Positions 13,700-25,562 of a stretch of DNA of 64,000 nucleotides are shown here, piece by piece (position 1 is the first letter of the stretch; each line of letters begins with the position of its first letter). The position numbers and the translations under genes are program-made. The notes beneath the pieces were generated by a model. It had not been told where the DNA came from. It did no database searches and saw only the letters and a list, made by a program, of their open reading frames with translations. The DNA is from Orientallactaga sibirica (taxonomy: Eukaryota > Chordata > Mammalia > Rodentia > Dipodidae): assembly GCA_036365145.1 (NCBI GenBank), contig JAEOAD010000024.1, forward strand, positions 13,039,501 to 13,103,500, read 5' to 3'.

Positions 13700-14159
13700 A
13701 AGGTTAAACTGTACATATTTAATAATGTCTTATAAGATTGCATGTGTTCCTTGTTTTATGAACCACATTGTTCAATATCTTACAAGCTGCACTTTAATCC
13801 CAATAAAATTTTTTTAAGTGGAAATGACATTAGGACTTTAAGTGAAACAGCAGCCCTAGCTCCCCCACACTGCCTTGTCAGCTGTTTCCAACTCGCAGAT
13901 ATCCATCTGCATTCTAGTGTCGCTCCCCGGGTCAGAACCAATGTTTGGTGTGCTACCTCAGAAAAGTAATAACTCTTACAACTGCCTGCCCAGATAGATA
14001 TCTGATTAGAGAAAAGTCTAAATGAATCTGAAGGTGGTTTGTCCACACAGCAATGTAAAACCATTATTACCCTGGGCTTTTAGCAAGGGTTGCAGAAGGC
14101 TGGGGAAATTAATGCAGGCCACCTAGAAAGGCAGGAAGCAGGGGAAAAATATGACTGAG

Positions 14160-14520
14160 TTTCAAACTGTCTAACTTTTCAGTTGTGTGTTTTTTATATG
14201 TTAACTATGGTTCAGAAGATTAAAGTCTTCATTTTAGGCAAAGAAAGGAAATAATGTTTCCTGTCCCATTTGCCAAGCTAAGCGAACAACTGTTCCTGAG
14301 CAATTAGAATTGTTAATTGATTTGAAAACATAGGGCTTTGAAGGTGGAGAAGTGCTGACATTATTTCAATGGGGAAATGCACTCCTGAGAGAGAGTACTA
14401 CCGCAGTACAATTTCTCTCCTTGTTTTGGTGAATATACATCTATAAAAACACTGTGAATCATGCAGTAAAAACTGCTGTGCTGATATCATAAATCTCTGA
14501 TAATAAAAATTTCATTGTTG
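14160..14520. promoter_or_regulatory. Candidate conserved non-coding element
   Basis: Repeat-free, non-coding, with balanced composition and TAAT-core/A-T-rich words (e.g. 'gttaattgatttgaa'). It lies in the SINE-free block. Regulatory role is inference from repeat exclusion and texture only; conservation could not be measured here. Confidence 0.3.
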
Positions 14521-15399
14521 AAACAATAAAATAGACTTTTATTATAACACAGAGTATCCACCTAAACATTGTCCTTTTAGCTTCTTCGAGTTAAATGTAT
14601 GCACAGTTTTACAGTCTATAAACAGATCTGGAATAAAAGTTAATAAATGTCAAAATTTGCATTTCAAAAAATTCTTGCTGCATTTTAGGGAAGATCAATG
14701 TATGAACCTTTCAACATTCTGTCAAATGAAATGCTAATTGTACCTTGAGGAATTTCAGAGACAGTGACAAGAAACTAAATGCTCTGTTCCTTTGCATCAG
14801 CAAGTCGGGGATAATTGTATATCTACTCTTGTGAACTTCTAAGAAAAAAAAAAAACTAAGAAAAAAGGGTTTTCTATTCTTTAACTCAGGAGGGTAAACT
14901 CCTTCGGCCACCCTCCATCAATCTACCTTCAAATAAAGTGTGTTAACATGTTGACGGAGGACAAATCACACGGTGTTGCATTTATTCATTTATAATAGGT
15001 TTGTCAAATGAGCTTCGGTTAAAGAGATTTAAGGGTAAGAAAAATTTTCAGCCAGAAATAAGTGACTTATTCCATTGAAATTGATGTAAGGTTTAAAGGT
15101 GTACTTCTTAAAAGCCTAGCCTTTATTAAAACGCACAATATTTGAAGGCTAAGTCACACAAATAAATACCAGTGGCCCAAAAAGTGCTTTTATTTTCCCT
15201 ACTCTTAAGATAAAGTACTAATACATCCTTTCCCTTCCTTGTAATAAATCTTAGCTCTGTATCTCTAAGAGATACAAATTATCCTCTATACTGTCTTGCA
15301 AGTGTGCGTATAGATTGAACCAATGAGGAATGTTATCTAGAAAATAGCACTTAGTGTAAGGTTTGTACCATTTTTTTTTTTAACATTATCCTATTTGTG

Positions 15400-15900
15400 G
15401 CACTGCCTTCATTTCAGTCAGGCTGCTGAAATATTCTGTGCACCTGCACGACAGTGAAAAACGTAGGTCCCTGGAACCCAGAAGCAGCTGATGTTGTTAA
15501 CCTGCAGTGTTTGGTCACCTATCACCGCTTTAAAAGTAAAATAGGCAGTTTCACCTTCTTCAAATACCATTATGGATAGTGTCAAGTCAAAAGCAAAGAT
15601 TGCTCCCCTCCACATTTCTGGATCTTTACATTGTCTATTGATATGTATTAGGGATGTGGCGCAGAACCACTCCAAGCGTTTAGTAGACTTCATTTACTAA
15701 GTATATTACACAGAGCCATTTGCAGGTTCATGCTGGACAGCCGATTTATAATCTTGCCTCTCCTAGGGAAGAAAAACACCTCAGCAATCTCACATACAGA
15801 CCAACCACATTTTGATTGAACAAATTCTGTTTTAGAAAATTCAAGTGGAAACAATGCAGATTTCTTCTTCCATTTTACATCCACTTCTAGCTGCCAAAAA
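15400..15900 (-). other. Repeat-free segment with two abutting open frames; unrecognised
   Basis: On the minus strand a 64-codon frame (15884-15690) is followed by a 91-codon frame (15693-15418), the second start overlapping the first stop. The translated 91-residue product (a 'CKDPEMWRG…FEEGETAYFTFKA' stretch) does not match a family I can name, and no splice signals or poly(A) site clearly frame an exon. It may be conserved non-coding DNA that happens to lack stops, or an exon or retrocopy of something I do not recognise. Confidence 0.3.
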
Positions 15901-16619
15901 TATATATTTCAGGTTTGAATTTACTACACAGAAGTTTTTAAAATTTATTTGATGAACATGGTCTATTTTCAATCATTTGTCTTGATTAAAAACTGGAATT
16001 TCCTTCAAGTCAAAAAGTAAAAATATTTGCAATAAAAACATATAAATGAATAATCAGAGACATGAATAAATCTCATCACAAAAACTACAGCTCAAACATA
16101 CTTTGAGTGTCAGTAATTTCTATCACCTGAACAGTTTTTCATCACTCATTCCAAACATCTTTCTGTACACATGACTTGTATGACTGGATATGGATTCTAC
16201 TTAATTTTTGGGAATTAAATAGTACACATTTACAGGTAATAAAACAAAAAGTGGCAGAATAGCATTCTTGCTTTATAATTGTTTAATGAATAAGAATGGG
16301 TCAGAAATATCTATAATGAACAATTTGTTCAGAGAAAATAGAAATGCGTTACTTTACAGTGCATAATATTTTACAGAAATTTCCCATCTCTCCCTAATTT
16401 GTATAACCCCTCAAATAAATGCCGAATGCCCAACTATTCTGAGAATCCTTGAAGCAAATTTCTCAAGACCAGCTTTGTTATAAATCATCTCGACTTTTGT
16501 CCATGTTGTGTTACATCGGGGAAAAAATAGTTGTTCAAGGGACAAGTAGACTACTAAACAAAATGCTCATCTTTTTCTTAAGAGTCAAAACGGAAGGCTA
16601 ATAAAGACCATTTAAAATA

Positions 16620-17010
16620 AAAGGGCCCATTACTCCTCAGTTTTATATGAGCTTACATGCTTTCATTGTGCAGAGTGTGTTATTAATTTAACATGCCAGA
16701 TTCATAGGTTTCTGCAATATCAGGTTTGATGTATTCATTATCGGCACTCAGTACATTAATTCACGCTGAAGTCCGGTAAATCAAAATTATACCATCTGGC
16801 TTCCTGTTCTTAATGATGAATTTGATGTAGGGGTGATTAAGATTGTTAGGCTTTTGAATTTTAATGTAAAAATTAGGGGATTAAAAAGGCATTTAGAAAT
16901 GACCAATAGTTAGAATAAACTTACTGACAGGATCTAATTTGTGTACTTGCTGGTAAAGCTCCATTTTAATTAGCAGCCACAGTCTCTCAGCACAAGCTCA
17001 AAGAGACAGA
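16620..17010. promoter_or_regulatory. Candidate conserved enhancer-like element
   Basis: Repeat-free stretch with many transcription-factor-like words close together: TAATTAG (16967-16973, homeodomain-type), CATCTGG (16793-16799, E-box-like), and several ATTA cores. It sits in the middle of the SINE-free block. The sequence shows only the words and the repeat exclusion; enhancer activity is inferred. Confidence 0.35.
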
Positions 17011-17163
17011 AGTTTAGTGATTAAGAAGATGAAGCTGTTAAATTGATAAATTGACCTTGAAATACTTGTAACTGTGGAGGATGGCCCAGCAACTCAAGAT
17101 TGTTAGTGTGCTGTAAGGCCACATGGAGAACTGAGTCCAAAAGTGACCCTAAACAGAACCAGC

Positions 17164-17165
<2 letters not shown>

Positions 17166-17215
<50 letters not shown>
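17166..17215. repeat. (CT)n microsatellite
   Basis: About 24 uninterrupted CT units. Unlike most CT tracts in this window it is not inside a recognisable SINE. Confidence 0.95.
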
Positions 17216-17217
<2 letters not shown>

Positions 17218-17219
17218 AT

Positions 17220-19345
17220 TGGTTCACATACTCATCTTGAGGGGTAGGATCTGGATAACAAAAATAGACAAAAATGAAAACCCAATGGTCCCTCTGGTTA
17301 GTACTCTCATAGAAGGCAGGTAAAGATCCTATCATTGCTTAAGAATTCTTGACGGGTGACATTGAATCGTATGTCTAAGCCTGAGAGGATTGTTTTGGTC
17401 TTCTCCGTTTCCTGCTGCACTAGTGCTGTGAGGTATCTAGGAGAGAGACACTTGAGCAGTGAATTAACTCAGGAAATCTAGGGCACAGCTACCAATCATC
17501 TCCCTTCTGCACCACATACAGAAGTGGAGCCTTGAAATGGAAGATTCTAAATACTGCCACACAGAGCACATGTAGAACACACAGCCATGGCACTCAAACT
17601 TGACATGAGACTTTTTAATTGAAAGACCAATCTGACATGGATGTTCCTTTGACAGTTAAAATTACCTCTGGTTTGAACAAGAGCACTTGAAATGTTACAC
17701 CGAGCTCATTACACCTTCTCTGCATAAAGAAGTTTAATAGTTAAAATGAGTGAAGACAGACGAGCATCTTAATGTATAATATTATCAGAATAATATAAAG
17801 AAACATTCTCAATTTTTTTCTAAGACAAAAATAAAAAGCATAAGTACCCATATAATAGGAAAAAAACGGTTCAAAATAGAATTATTTTCTAAGAAGAATA
17901 TTAAAAAAAAAAAAAAAACCCTACAACCTTGTGCCACCTCACAAAGTGAGATGGTTTAGTGCCTGTGAAATTAACAAATGGAGTCACTAATGCACTAAAA
18001 TAAAATGCAGTCAGAATGACTTACATCAGAAAACAAGTGCATCTGTGTACATCAACATTCTGAAGGATTCCGATTCCGGGCAAGTCAAGGAATATTTTAA
18101 ATCTTATATTTTAGAGGAAATCGAATCTTGACTAACCACTGCAATTTATGTCATTTTAAATAAGATATATTTGAATAAGTATATTTTTCATGCCCTAAAA
18201 AGACTGATGTCTTCTTTTATAAGCTCATCCTGTGACACACTTGAGTAGGTAGGTATATTGATTTTTTTTCTTTTTCTGATGGCAATGAAGTGTAAATGGA
18301 AAATATCAGACTTGGCAATCACTTAAACCATGTGAAAATTTCAGAGTGAAGGCTATTAGAGTCACTTTGTGATCTCCCCAGATGACCAGGGGAGGGGGGA
18401 GTTAAAAAAAAAAAAAACATTTCTACATTTCTTCGGATCCTTTGTGTGACAGCTAAGGAGAATAACATTCTTTCTAATATGCCAGTTTTCGTCTCTAGTT
18501 GAGAATAACCTCAGTGCTTTCTTATGTCACCGGCTGAGAGAAGATGAAAGACCCAGCCTTGTGTAAATGGCTTTGTCTAACCATCAGTCTTTAGCTCTGC
18601 ATGGCAGCCGTACTATTGACATTAGCTTGTGCACTGGGTGAAATTGAAGTGAGTTAAATGTGACCTTGGCTTAGTTGTTGAAGTAGAAATGAACTCTACT
18701 GGGAGAGAAAAAAAAAATAAGACCAGTTTCTCTAACTTCATTTTTTCTTTAATGAGTTTAACAGCACTCTTAGGATTTGATGCATTTTATAAAAACGCTT
18801 TATTTCCCTTTCTATTTTATACCAAGTAATCAGCAGTTAGTAAGGTTAGCTTGCCCTTTTGTTATGAAATCCTTGTTTCAGTTATTTGAATGCCATATTC
18901 TAAAAAATAAAATAGGCACAATTATTCACTCTCATTTTCCCTCGGATTCATCTTTAACCCATAAACATGGCCTGAAAGTTTTTATATTTGTATGTCTATT
19001 GACTCCAATAATAAATACTGGACTACTGGGACATTTCTAAATGCTCAGTGTTTCTGATGGTATTGCACTGCCACATGTGCATTCACTAAACAACCTGATG
19101 GCAAACCCTGTGCAGTGAATAGATGATTCCAGCAGCACAGGATAGGCTGGGACACTGCTGGTTGTGTAGAATCTTGGTTTTTCAAATGCAACATAAGACA
19201 GAGTTGGTGTCAAAAGAATACAAGACTGATAGTATGTTTTTATGCAAACAATTCAGAAAATCTTTTCTTTGCAGTTTTGATTCTTATTTGAAAAACTTAA
19301 CTCATGCATGCATTGATACAATTGCATTAGTTATATATTTTATAG

Positions 19346-19376
<31 letters not shown>

Positions 19377-19764
19377 TGTGTACATACAGGTAAGCATGAT
19401 ATATGTATGCACGTGTTACTTTAGCTTATAATAATACCTGAGCAATGACTTGGACAATTTAAGCTTAGCATATGCTATCATCAAATATTTCAAAAGAGCC
19501 CAGTACAGGAATTTTAGTTTTCCTAATAGAATTTGAGCATGCAGACTATCTAACCTCTTTATACTTTCCAATGCCTATCTCAATAAGAATGAGTTTTTTC
19601 CACTGTCCTATAGTGGCATCACTGTGGAGTATTATGCAGCCTGCACTTTTGGCTTACTATTAAAACCATCTCATAGAAGTTTCATGTTTCAGACAGTTTT
19701 CCTTCTCCCTGGCATTCTAAGTGGAATAATGCCTTCCTAGATATATTCAAATTCTCATCTTTAA

Positions 19765-19822
<58 letters not shown>

Positions 19823-19840
19823 CTTAGGATGGTGAAATAA
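17220..19840. other. SINE-free non-coding DNA, later part
   Basis: No recognised retroposon. It holds a (TG)n tract at 19346-19382 and an (AC)n/(AT)n tract at 19769-19822. Short open frames (87 and 102 codons at 18777-19431) show no family resemblance; the second ends in microsatellite translation. Confidence 0.45.
19769..19822. repeat. (AC)n(AT)n compound microsatellite
   Basis: About 18 AC units pass directly into about 9 AT units. Confidence 0.95.
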
Positions 19841-20160
19841 TTATCTCAGAGTTTGGGAGTAGGTCTGATGTAGTTAAATGTCCTTAAAAGACAAAGACTA
19901 GGATTAGAGTCTAACAAAGGGATGTAACAGTAGAAGCAACATTGACTAGATGTGAAGACATGAGCCAAGGAATACAGGGAAGCTCTCAAGACCAGCAAAG
20001 GCAAGGAAGAAAACTGATTATCCCCTTTAGCCTACAGAAAGTGCACAGTGTGGCCAACCCAACTGTGGACCTGGACCTCCAGAATTGAAAGATAATAAAT
20101 TTGTGTTGCATAAACCATTGAATTTCGATAATTTCTTACAGTACAAAAAGAAAATGAATA
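19840..20160 (+). mobile_element. MaLR LTR (MLT1/MST-like), solo and degraded
   Basis: Internal phrases match MaLR LTRs: 'aaatgtccttaaaag', 'agatgtgaagacatgagcc', and near the end 'cctccagaattgaaagat' followed by the polyadenylation signal AATAAA (20094-20099) and 'tttgtgttgcataaaccat'. No internal retroviral region is attached. Confidence 0.8.
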
Positions 20161-20319
20161 CATCACTGCATGGATATTCCAGTTATTTTAGCCAGTAATA
20201 ACATACTTTGTCAAAGTTTCCAGTCAATTAATAATTTGTTTATCAATTATTTATCTCACCTTTTCAAATTTTTGCTCAAGTAAGTATGAAGTAATGGAAT
20301 GTTGAAATGGTTAATCTCT

Positions 20320-20525
20320 GGTTGTCAACTTGACATGATTTAGATTCACCACTTCCTCCCACAAGGATCCACGTCCTAAAGGTCCTAAAGGTGCTGTAGG
20401 CTCAAAACCAAGTGTTTAAACACATGGGCCTATAGGGGACATTTTAGTTTCAAACTGTAATATTCCTTATGTAGCTTTTGTCAGGTATTCATCTCAAAAA
20501 TGAGAAAAGTAACTAATACACATGC
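20320..20525. mobile_element. Degraded rodent retroelement fragment (L1/LTR-like)
   Basis: Holds 'ggttgtcaacttgacatg' and then 'gtttaaacacatgggcctat' plus 'tttagtttcaaact', phrases that also occur in modified form at 47271-47615 and 51655-51815. The last part resembles a MaLR end ('gaaaagtaactaataca'). Family uncertain. Confidence 0.5.
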
Positions 20526-21507
20526 TTTGAAATTGCTCGTGAGTAAATTTCAAAATGTTTCTGAGCAGGAGTCACCACAATGCTTAGAAATAGATGACAA
20601 ATCAGAGAGCCTTTAAACAATTCTAAATGAATCTAAGCATAGGAAGATGTCATGGCCTCCTGCAGAAGGTCAGCAGAGTGAACAAAAGGGTAAATAAGGG
20701 CTTCATTTGCACAAAGCATTTTGAGACATGACCACCAAAGACAGCTGGACAGATGCTGTTTGTACTGAAAAGCAGCAATAGAAGAATTTATAAGGAGGGA
20801 TTTGAAGTAAATTAAGGGGAGATCAGGAGGGCTGTGAGTGACTGAACACAGCCTCTATAGCATTCATAAAGAAGATGCCCGGGGGCACAGAAAAAATTTT
20901 TAAATGTTAAGACTATAGAGTGGTATGCTTATGGTTACTTCCCATAAATTTTGACGTGAAAGCTATTAGCTGTAGTGAGGCACATGCCCTTCAGGCTGTG
21001 GCCTGTATTTCCAGTGTCACTGGGCCATGCTCTTACTTCTCCACCTCCACTGAGGAAGTATAGCCTGATACCGAAGGCAATAACAGACACACCTTACAGT
21101 CTCCAACAATTGCCCTTTGACGGATGTGCTGGAATAAGTAAGTCACAGCAACTCTCTGGATCTCACATTTCTGCCACATTAGATTCCTAATATCCACTGC
21201 AAAGAATTTTGATGAGAGTTAGAAAAGATACAGTCAGAAAACAACCAGACAATGTGTGACACACAGGAGTTTCCTCTCCTTTCACCTAGGTCCAGTCAAA
21301 GGAAATACTCTGATCCTTCTGAATGGACAGTATGCCTTATGTCTGCTGCTCCTCCACGCAAACCTCATTCCAGGTTTCCATCTGTCTGCATCTCTGTGTG
21401 GCTGCTTCCTCCTACATCATTATCATTTCTATATATCTATCACTATGAGATTCTATTAAGAATATTTATATTCCTTAATTCTTTTCTGAATGACTAGAAC
21501 AGACACA
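20526..21507. other. Unassigned non-coding DNA
   Basis: No recognised element. Open frames of 67-81 codons at 20975-21497 match nothing I know. Confidence 0.45.
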
Positions 21508-21739
21508 TTTATTTATTATTAAATAGTTTTACTTCTTTATTCATTTGCAAGCAGAGAGAAAAAAGGAAGAGATACAGACAAAGAGAATAGGTGTGCCAGG
21601 GCCTCTGGCCACTGTAAATGAATTCCAGCTGCCTGTGCCACTTTGTGCATCTGGTTTTATGCGGGTACTGGGGAATTGAATTCAGGTGGTTAGCCTTTGC
21701 AGGTAAATGCTTTCACTGCTAAGCCATCTCTCCAGCCCC
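21508..21739 (-). mobile_element. B2-like tRNA SINE, short variant (type A)
   Basis: Minus-strand copy: head at 21739 ('aagccatctctccagcc' reversed), body 'tgtgccagggcctctggcc', tail 'tttatttattattaaa' at the left. First SINE after the SINE-free block. Confidence 0.88.
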
Positions 21740-22335
21740 CTTACTTATTTTTTTAATTATTTTATTCATGACACTAAGAGCCTACAAAAGGAACCCCAGT
21801 TTCCCAGGAACAGTAGGACTTCACAACAAAGCCCCACATCTTCCTTATTTCTTCTTCAACTTGGTTGGTATGGGGTCCTCTCTCTTCTCTCCAGTTCCAT
21901 TAATCACTTCAGATGCAGGTGGCTTTACAAAGGGAGTAGATTCTCACCTTCCTCAGGGAGAATCACACCGCAGTACAGGGTCTGTGACAACCTCAGCATC
22001 TCTATCAGAAGCCGGAAACAGCATGATGCAATTGGTGGACATGAGTATAAATTTCCAAAGAGAGCATGGGTAGCAGCCTCTCTTCCTGAGGCCTGCTTGC
22101 TGAGGGCTAGACACCATGCTTTAGATTTTAAGATATATTAAAATGTCATGTGTATATGCTATAAATGTAATATTTATATAACATTATATATGAATGTTTT
22201 ATGGCATTTAAACAGTGGATAATTATAAGTGATAGTATTATATGGCAAGACCATACATTGTTTTTATTTTTTTTTGGTTCTTTCATATAATCTTAATGTT
22301 CATTTTATAGGTGGAAAAGTAAGTATGTGTATATT
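21740..22335. other. Unassigned non-coding DNA
   Basis: No recognised repeat. Two overlapping plus-strand frames (144 and 101 codons at 21707-22141) begin inside or beside the neighbouring SINE and have no family resemblance, so they are treated as chance. Confidence 0.45.
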
Positions 22336-22386
<51 letters not shown>

Positions 22387-22412
22387 AAGACAGAGAAAGA
22401 GAGAAAGAGAAA
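22336..22412. repeat. (GT)n(GA)n microsatellite with GAAA-rich edge
   Basis: Six GT units run into about 15 GA units and then into 'agacagagaaagacag' type sequence. Confidence 0.95.
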
Positions 22413-22462
22413 GTGAAATGATCTCAGAAAATGAATTAGAATAAAATGGTTACATTATTTTA

Positions 22463-22786
22463 GAGGACTGGAGAGATACCTCCAGCCCTCTAAATGCCGT
22501 GCCTTGCAAGCATTAGTACCTGAGTTTGATCCCCGACCACATGTCATGAAAGCCAGGCACAGCAGTGTGCACTTGTAACTCTAGCACTGGGGAGGTGGAT
22601 ACGGGTGTATCCCTGGGCTTCATTGGACAGTCAGTCTAGACTAATCAGAAAATAAGTTGCAGGCCTGTGAGACACATTGTCTCATACAAAGGCAGATGAT
22701 GACCTAGGAACAACACCCAAGGTTGTCTTCTGGCCTCCACGTGCATATGCACACATGTGCATGAGCACCAACATATGAATGTACAC

Positions 22787-22826
<40 letters not shown>
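22463..22826 (+). mobile_element. Composite tRNA-head/B1-like SINE (B4/RSINE-like)
   Basis: Head 'actggagagatacctcc', then 'gagtttgatccccgaccac', a B1-like middle ('cttgtaactctagcactggg'), a distal 'caaggttgtcttctggcctc' and a final (AC)n tract at 22790-22826. One of the best-preserved copies of this composite type in the window. Confidence 0.75.
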
Positions 22827-22829
<3 letters not shown>

Positions 22830-22959
22830 AGTTCAGGGAAGAAGGATGTATTACTAGACAACTAATATGAATTGAATATGAATACATTTAACTCACATAA
22901 TGGTTACAACATTAGGCTGATCTAATTTGATGCTTTTTTTTTTTTCATGGAAATAGAGG

Positions 22960-23530
22960 GAATAAATGTTCTCCAATTGCTTTTCTACGTATATATATAC
23001 TGTGAAAGGGATCACTGAGGTGGTTTTCCTGCTGGTCAAGATGAATGTGGCCCTTAGTACCAAGACTTGGGGATGATCTTCAGCTGTTTGGAGAGGCACG
23101 GTGTTGGACTGTGTTGTAGATGCTGGTCTCTAAGCACCACAGCCATTGCCATCCTCATTAGAGCAGCTGTGACTACTTGCAAGAGACACTCAGGACTGGA
23201 CTTGTTGATGTTCCCTCATAGAAGGTGCGGGGTAGGGAGGCCCATCTAACGCCCATTTGATGTCAGCCACTCCCTCCTGCAGCACCCTACAAGCTGCATG
23301 TGATTCTGCCCAAGGTCTCATGGTATCAGGACATGCTAGAGGATAATATATAGTGTGTGGAAGATTGACTGAAATCGGTGGTGGGAGGGTGCTCCGTCCA
23401 TTAATTGATGGGTAGTTATCATCCATGCTGGGATGAGACTTTCTGGTGATGTAGCTGCTTTGGGGTCACCCACACTTTTCTAAGTAAACTCTCACGCATG
23501 CTCTATAAATCCATCAAAGTCTTTGTTTTA
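22960..23530 (-). mobile_element. Probable rodent L1 3'-UTR fragment (Lx-like)
   Basis: On the minus strand, 'gggtgaccccaaagcagc' and 'ctcatcccagcatgg' resemble the 3' UTR of old rodent L1 (Lx) elements. GC content is higher than the flanks. Both ends are vague and the call is from memory. Confidence 0.45.
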
Positions 23531-23667
23531 CAAAGCTGGTGGAATCGCATTTTGCTGTCACTGATGTCCTATGCAGGGAGAGCAGATGTCTCACGAGGGA
23601 AAAAGTCACCCAACAGATTGCAAGGTTTGAGAAGTGGGTAGTGAAGTGATTAAAGATATGCAACACA

Positions 23668-23870
23668 GGCTGGAGAGTTTGCTTAGTGGTCAAGGTGCTT
23701 GCTGGTGAAGCCCAAAGACCAAGGTTCGAATCCCCAGTACCCATGTAATCCAGCTGCACAAGGTGGCACATGCATCTGAAATTCCATTTCAGTGGCTGGA
23801 GGACCTGGCGTGCCTATTCTCTATCTGCCTCTCTCTCTCTTTCAAAATAAGTATATAAATAAATAATATT
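23668..23870 (+). mobile_element. B2-like tRNA SINE, short variant (type A)
   Basis: Head 'ggctggagagtttgcttagt', B-box 'ggttcgaatcc', 'gcacaaggtggcacatgcat', CT block, and tail 'aagtatataaataaataa'. Confidence 0.88.
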
Positions 23871-23927
23871 ATATATTTTGTAAAAGAAAGTAGAAAACTC
23901 TAGAGCCTAGCTTTCAAAAGATTTTGG

Positions 23928-24065
23928 GGGCTGGAGAGATGGCATTGTGGTTAAGGCATTTGCATGCAAAGCCAAAGGATCCTGGTTTGACTCTCCAGGA
24001 CCCATGTTAGCCAGATGCACAAGGGGGCACATGCATCTGGAATTCATTTGCAGTGGGTGGACACC

Positions 24066-24117
<52 letters not shown>

Positions 24118-24145
24118 CTCAGATAAATAAATATATAAAATATAT
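23928..24145 (+). mobile_element. B2-like tRNA SINE, short variant (type A), internally deleted
   Basis: Head 'gggctggagagatggcattg', B-box-like 'ggtttgactctcc', long (CT)n at about 24070-24113, tail 'gataaataaatatataa'. The usual 'ctggaggccctggcgtg' segment before the CT block is missing, so it carries a small deletion. Only ~60 bases downstream of another SINE in the same orientation. Confidence 0.85.
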
Positions 24146-24639
24146 TTTAAAAACACATAAAACGATTTTGTAAAAAATAGTTGGAAATTGTACCCACCTG
24201 GCTTATTTATTTTCCATATAATTAAATTTAGTACTTGTGGAAAGGGAAAAGTTCTGCTGATTGGGGAGACATCTGTCGGGCTGCTGGCTGAGGCTAGAGC
24301 ATATGGGGCTCTGTTCTGAGTAGAACCTCTTCATGTGCAGGATTGGCCTGAGAAAATGGTCCGAGGGCTCAATTATGAGAAAAAACCACAGGCTCCTCCC
24401 TGCCCACTGTATCCCACTAGTTCTAATCCATTCTTTTTAAATTTTCCCTCATTCATTTCCAAGTTCATATATCTTTCTTCTCCCAAATTGAGGACATGGT
24501 TCTTTACATGAGGAAGAATGACCCAGAGTAGATGCTCAGTAAATATGAGAGCCAGGCTGACCCACCATGTGGCTGAGTGGTGTGACTTGCCCAGGGTTTG
24601 CTTGAACAGCTTTGCTGTAACTCCGGAGCTCCCTCTGAC

Positions 24640-25130
24640 CCTGACCTACTTTATCTAAATTCCTTTGAATTTTGAAATAATAACGGACTTGCAGAAAAGT
24701 TGCAAAAATAGTACAAAGAATTAGTGCATACATATCCTTTATCCACAATACCCAAATGCTAACATTTTATAACACTTTGTCATTTTCCATTTCTCTCTTG
24801 CACAAAAATTAGTTTCAGAAACATTACAGAGCAAATTTCAGACAGAATGCCCCTTTATCAGTAAATATTTCTGTATTTCCCTACAATATGAATATCCATA
24901 CATAAAGACCTCAGTATAGTCATGAACATTCTAAGTTAATATTAATGCCATATGATTTCTTATATATCAAACTTTCTCAAAGTTCCAATTTTCCCAATAA
25001 TGAACTGTGTACATTTTTTTCATTTCATAGATAAATGATCCTATCCTAAATCATGTATCACAGAAAATGATCATAGGTCCTTAATCTGAAATAAGTAAAT
25101 ATAGTCTAACTTGCCTTCTTACCTTGTCTA
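24640..25130 (+). mobile_element. L1M (L1ME-like) 3'-UTR fossil
   Basis: Phrases such as 'cttgcagaaaagttgcaaaa', 'agtacaaagaattagtgcat', 'gagcaaatttcagaca' and 'ttttcccaataatgaact' follow the 3' UTR of ancient mammalian L1M elements on the plus strand. No ORF2 is attached. Confidence 0.75.
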
Positions 25131-25374
25131 ACCTCCTTAAGTTTTGTGTGGGAAATAAAACTGAGTTTCATCTTAAAATAAAGTGATATGTACAAAAGTA
25201 TAATTTTAAGAGTATTATAATATTTAGGTAGTTGGGTCCATAAAATGAAAATAATTTTGTGTGGAGAAAATGTGATATTTTTCCCTTGATAAAGTTATTA
25301 AATGATATTCTGAATTGCAGTCATGTTTTGTGAGTCATCGAAAAGCAACCAACTTAAAAAAAAATTACATTCCC

Positions 25375-25562
25375 AGGCTGGAAAGATGACTCAGTGGATA
25401 AGGTGCTTTACTGCAGAACCTAACAACCCGAATTTGAGGCCCCAGTACACAGGTAAAGCCAGAGGCACAAAGTGGTGCATGCATCTGGAGTTTGTTTGCA
25501 TGCTTTGAGGCCCTGGTGTGCTCATTCTTATTTCCTTCCTCTCTATTTCTCTCTCTCTGATT
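25375..25562 (+). mobile_element. B2-like tRNA SINE, short variant, 3'-truncated
   Basis: Head 'ggctggaaagatgactcagt', 'aaagccagaggcacaaagtg', 'gcatgcatctggagtttgtt' and CT block, but no AAATAAA tail follows; the element stops in 'ctctctctgattgaag'. Confidence 0.8.

Noticed and set aside
21707..22141. 144-codon plus-strand frame with an overlapping 101-codon frame
   Set aside because: It begins in the head of a SINE and shows no family resemblance; two good overlapping frames in one stretch point to low stop density rather than coding.
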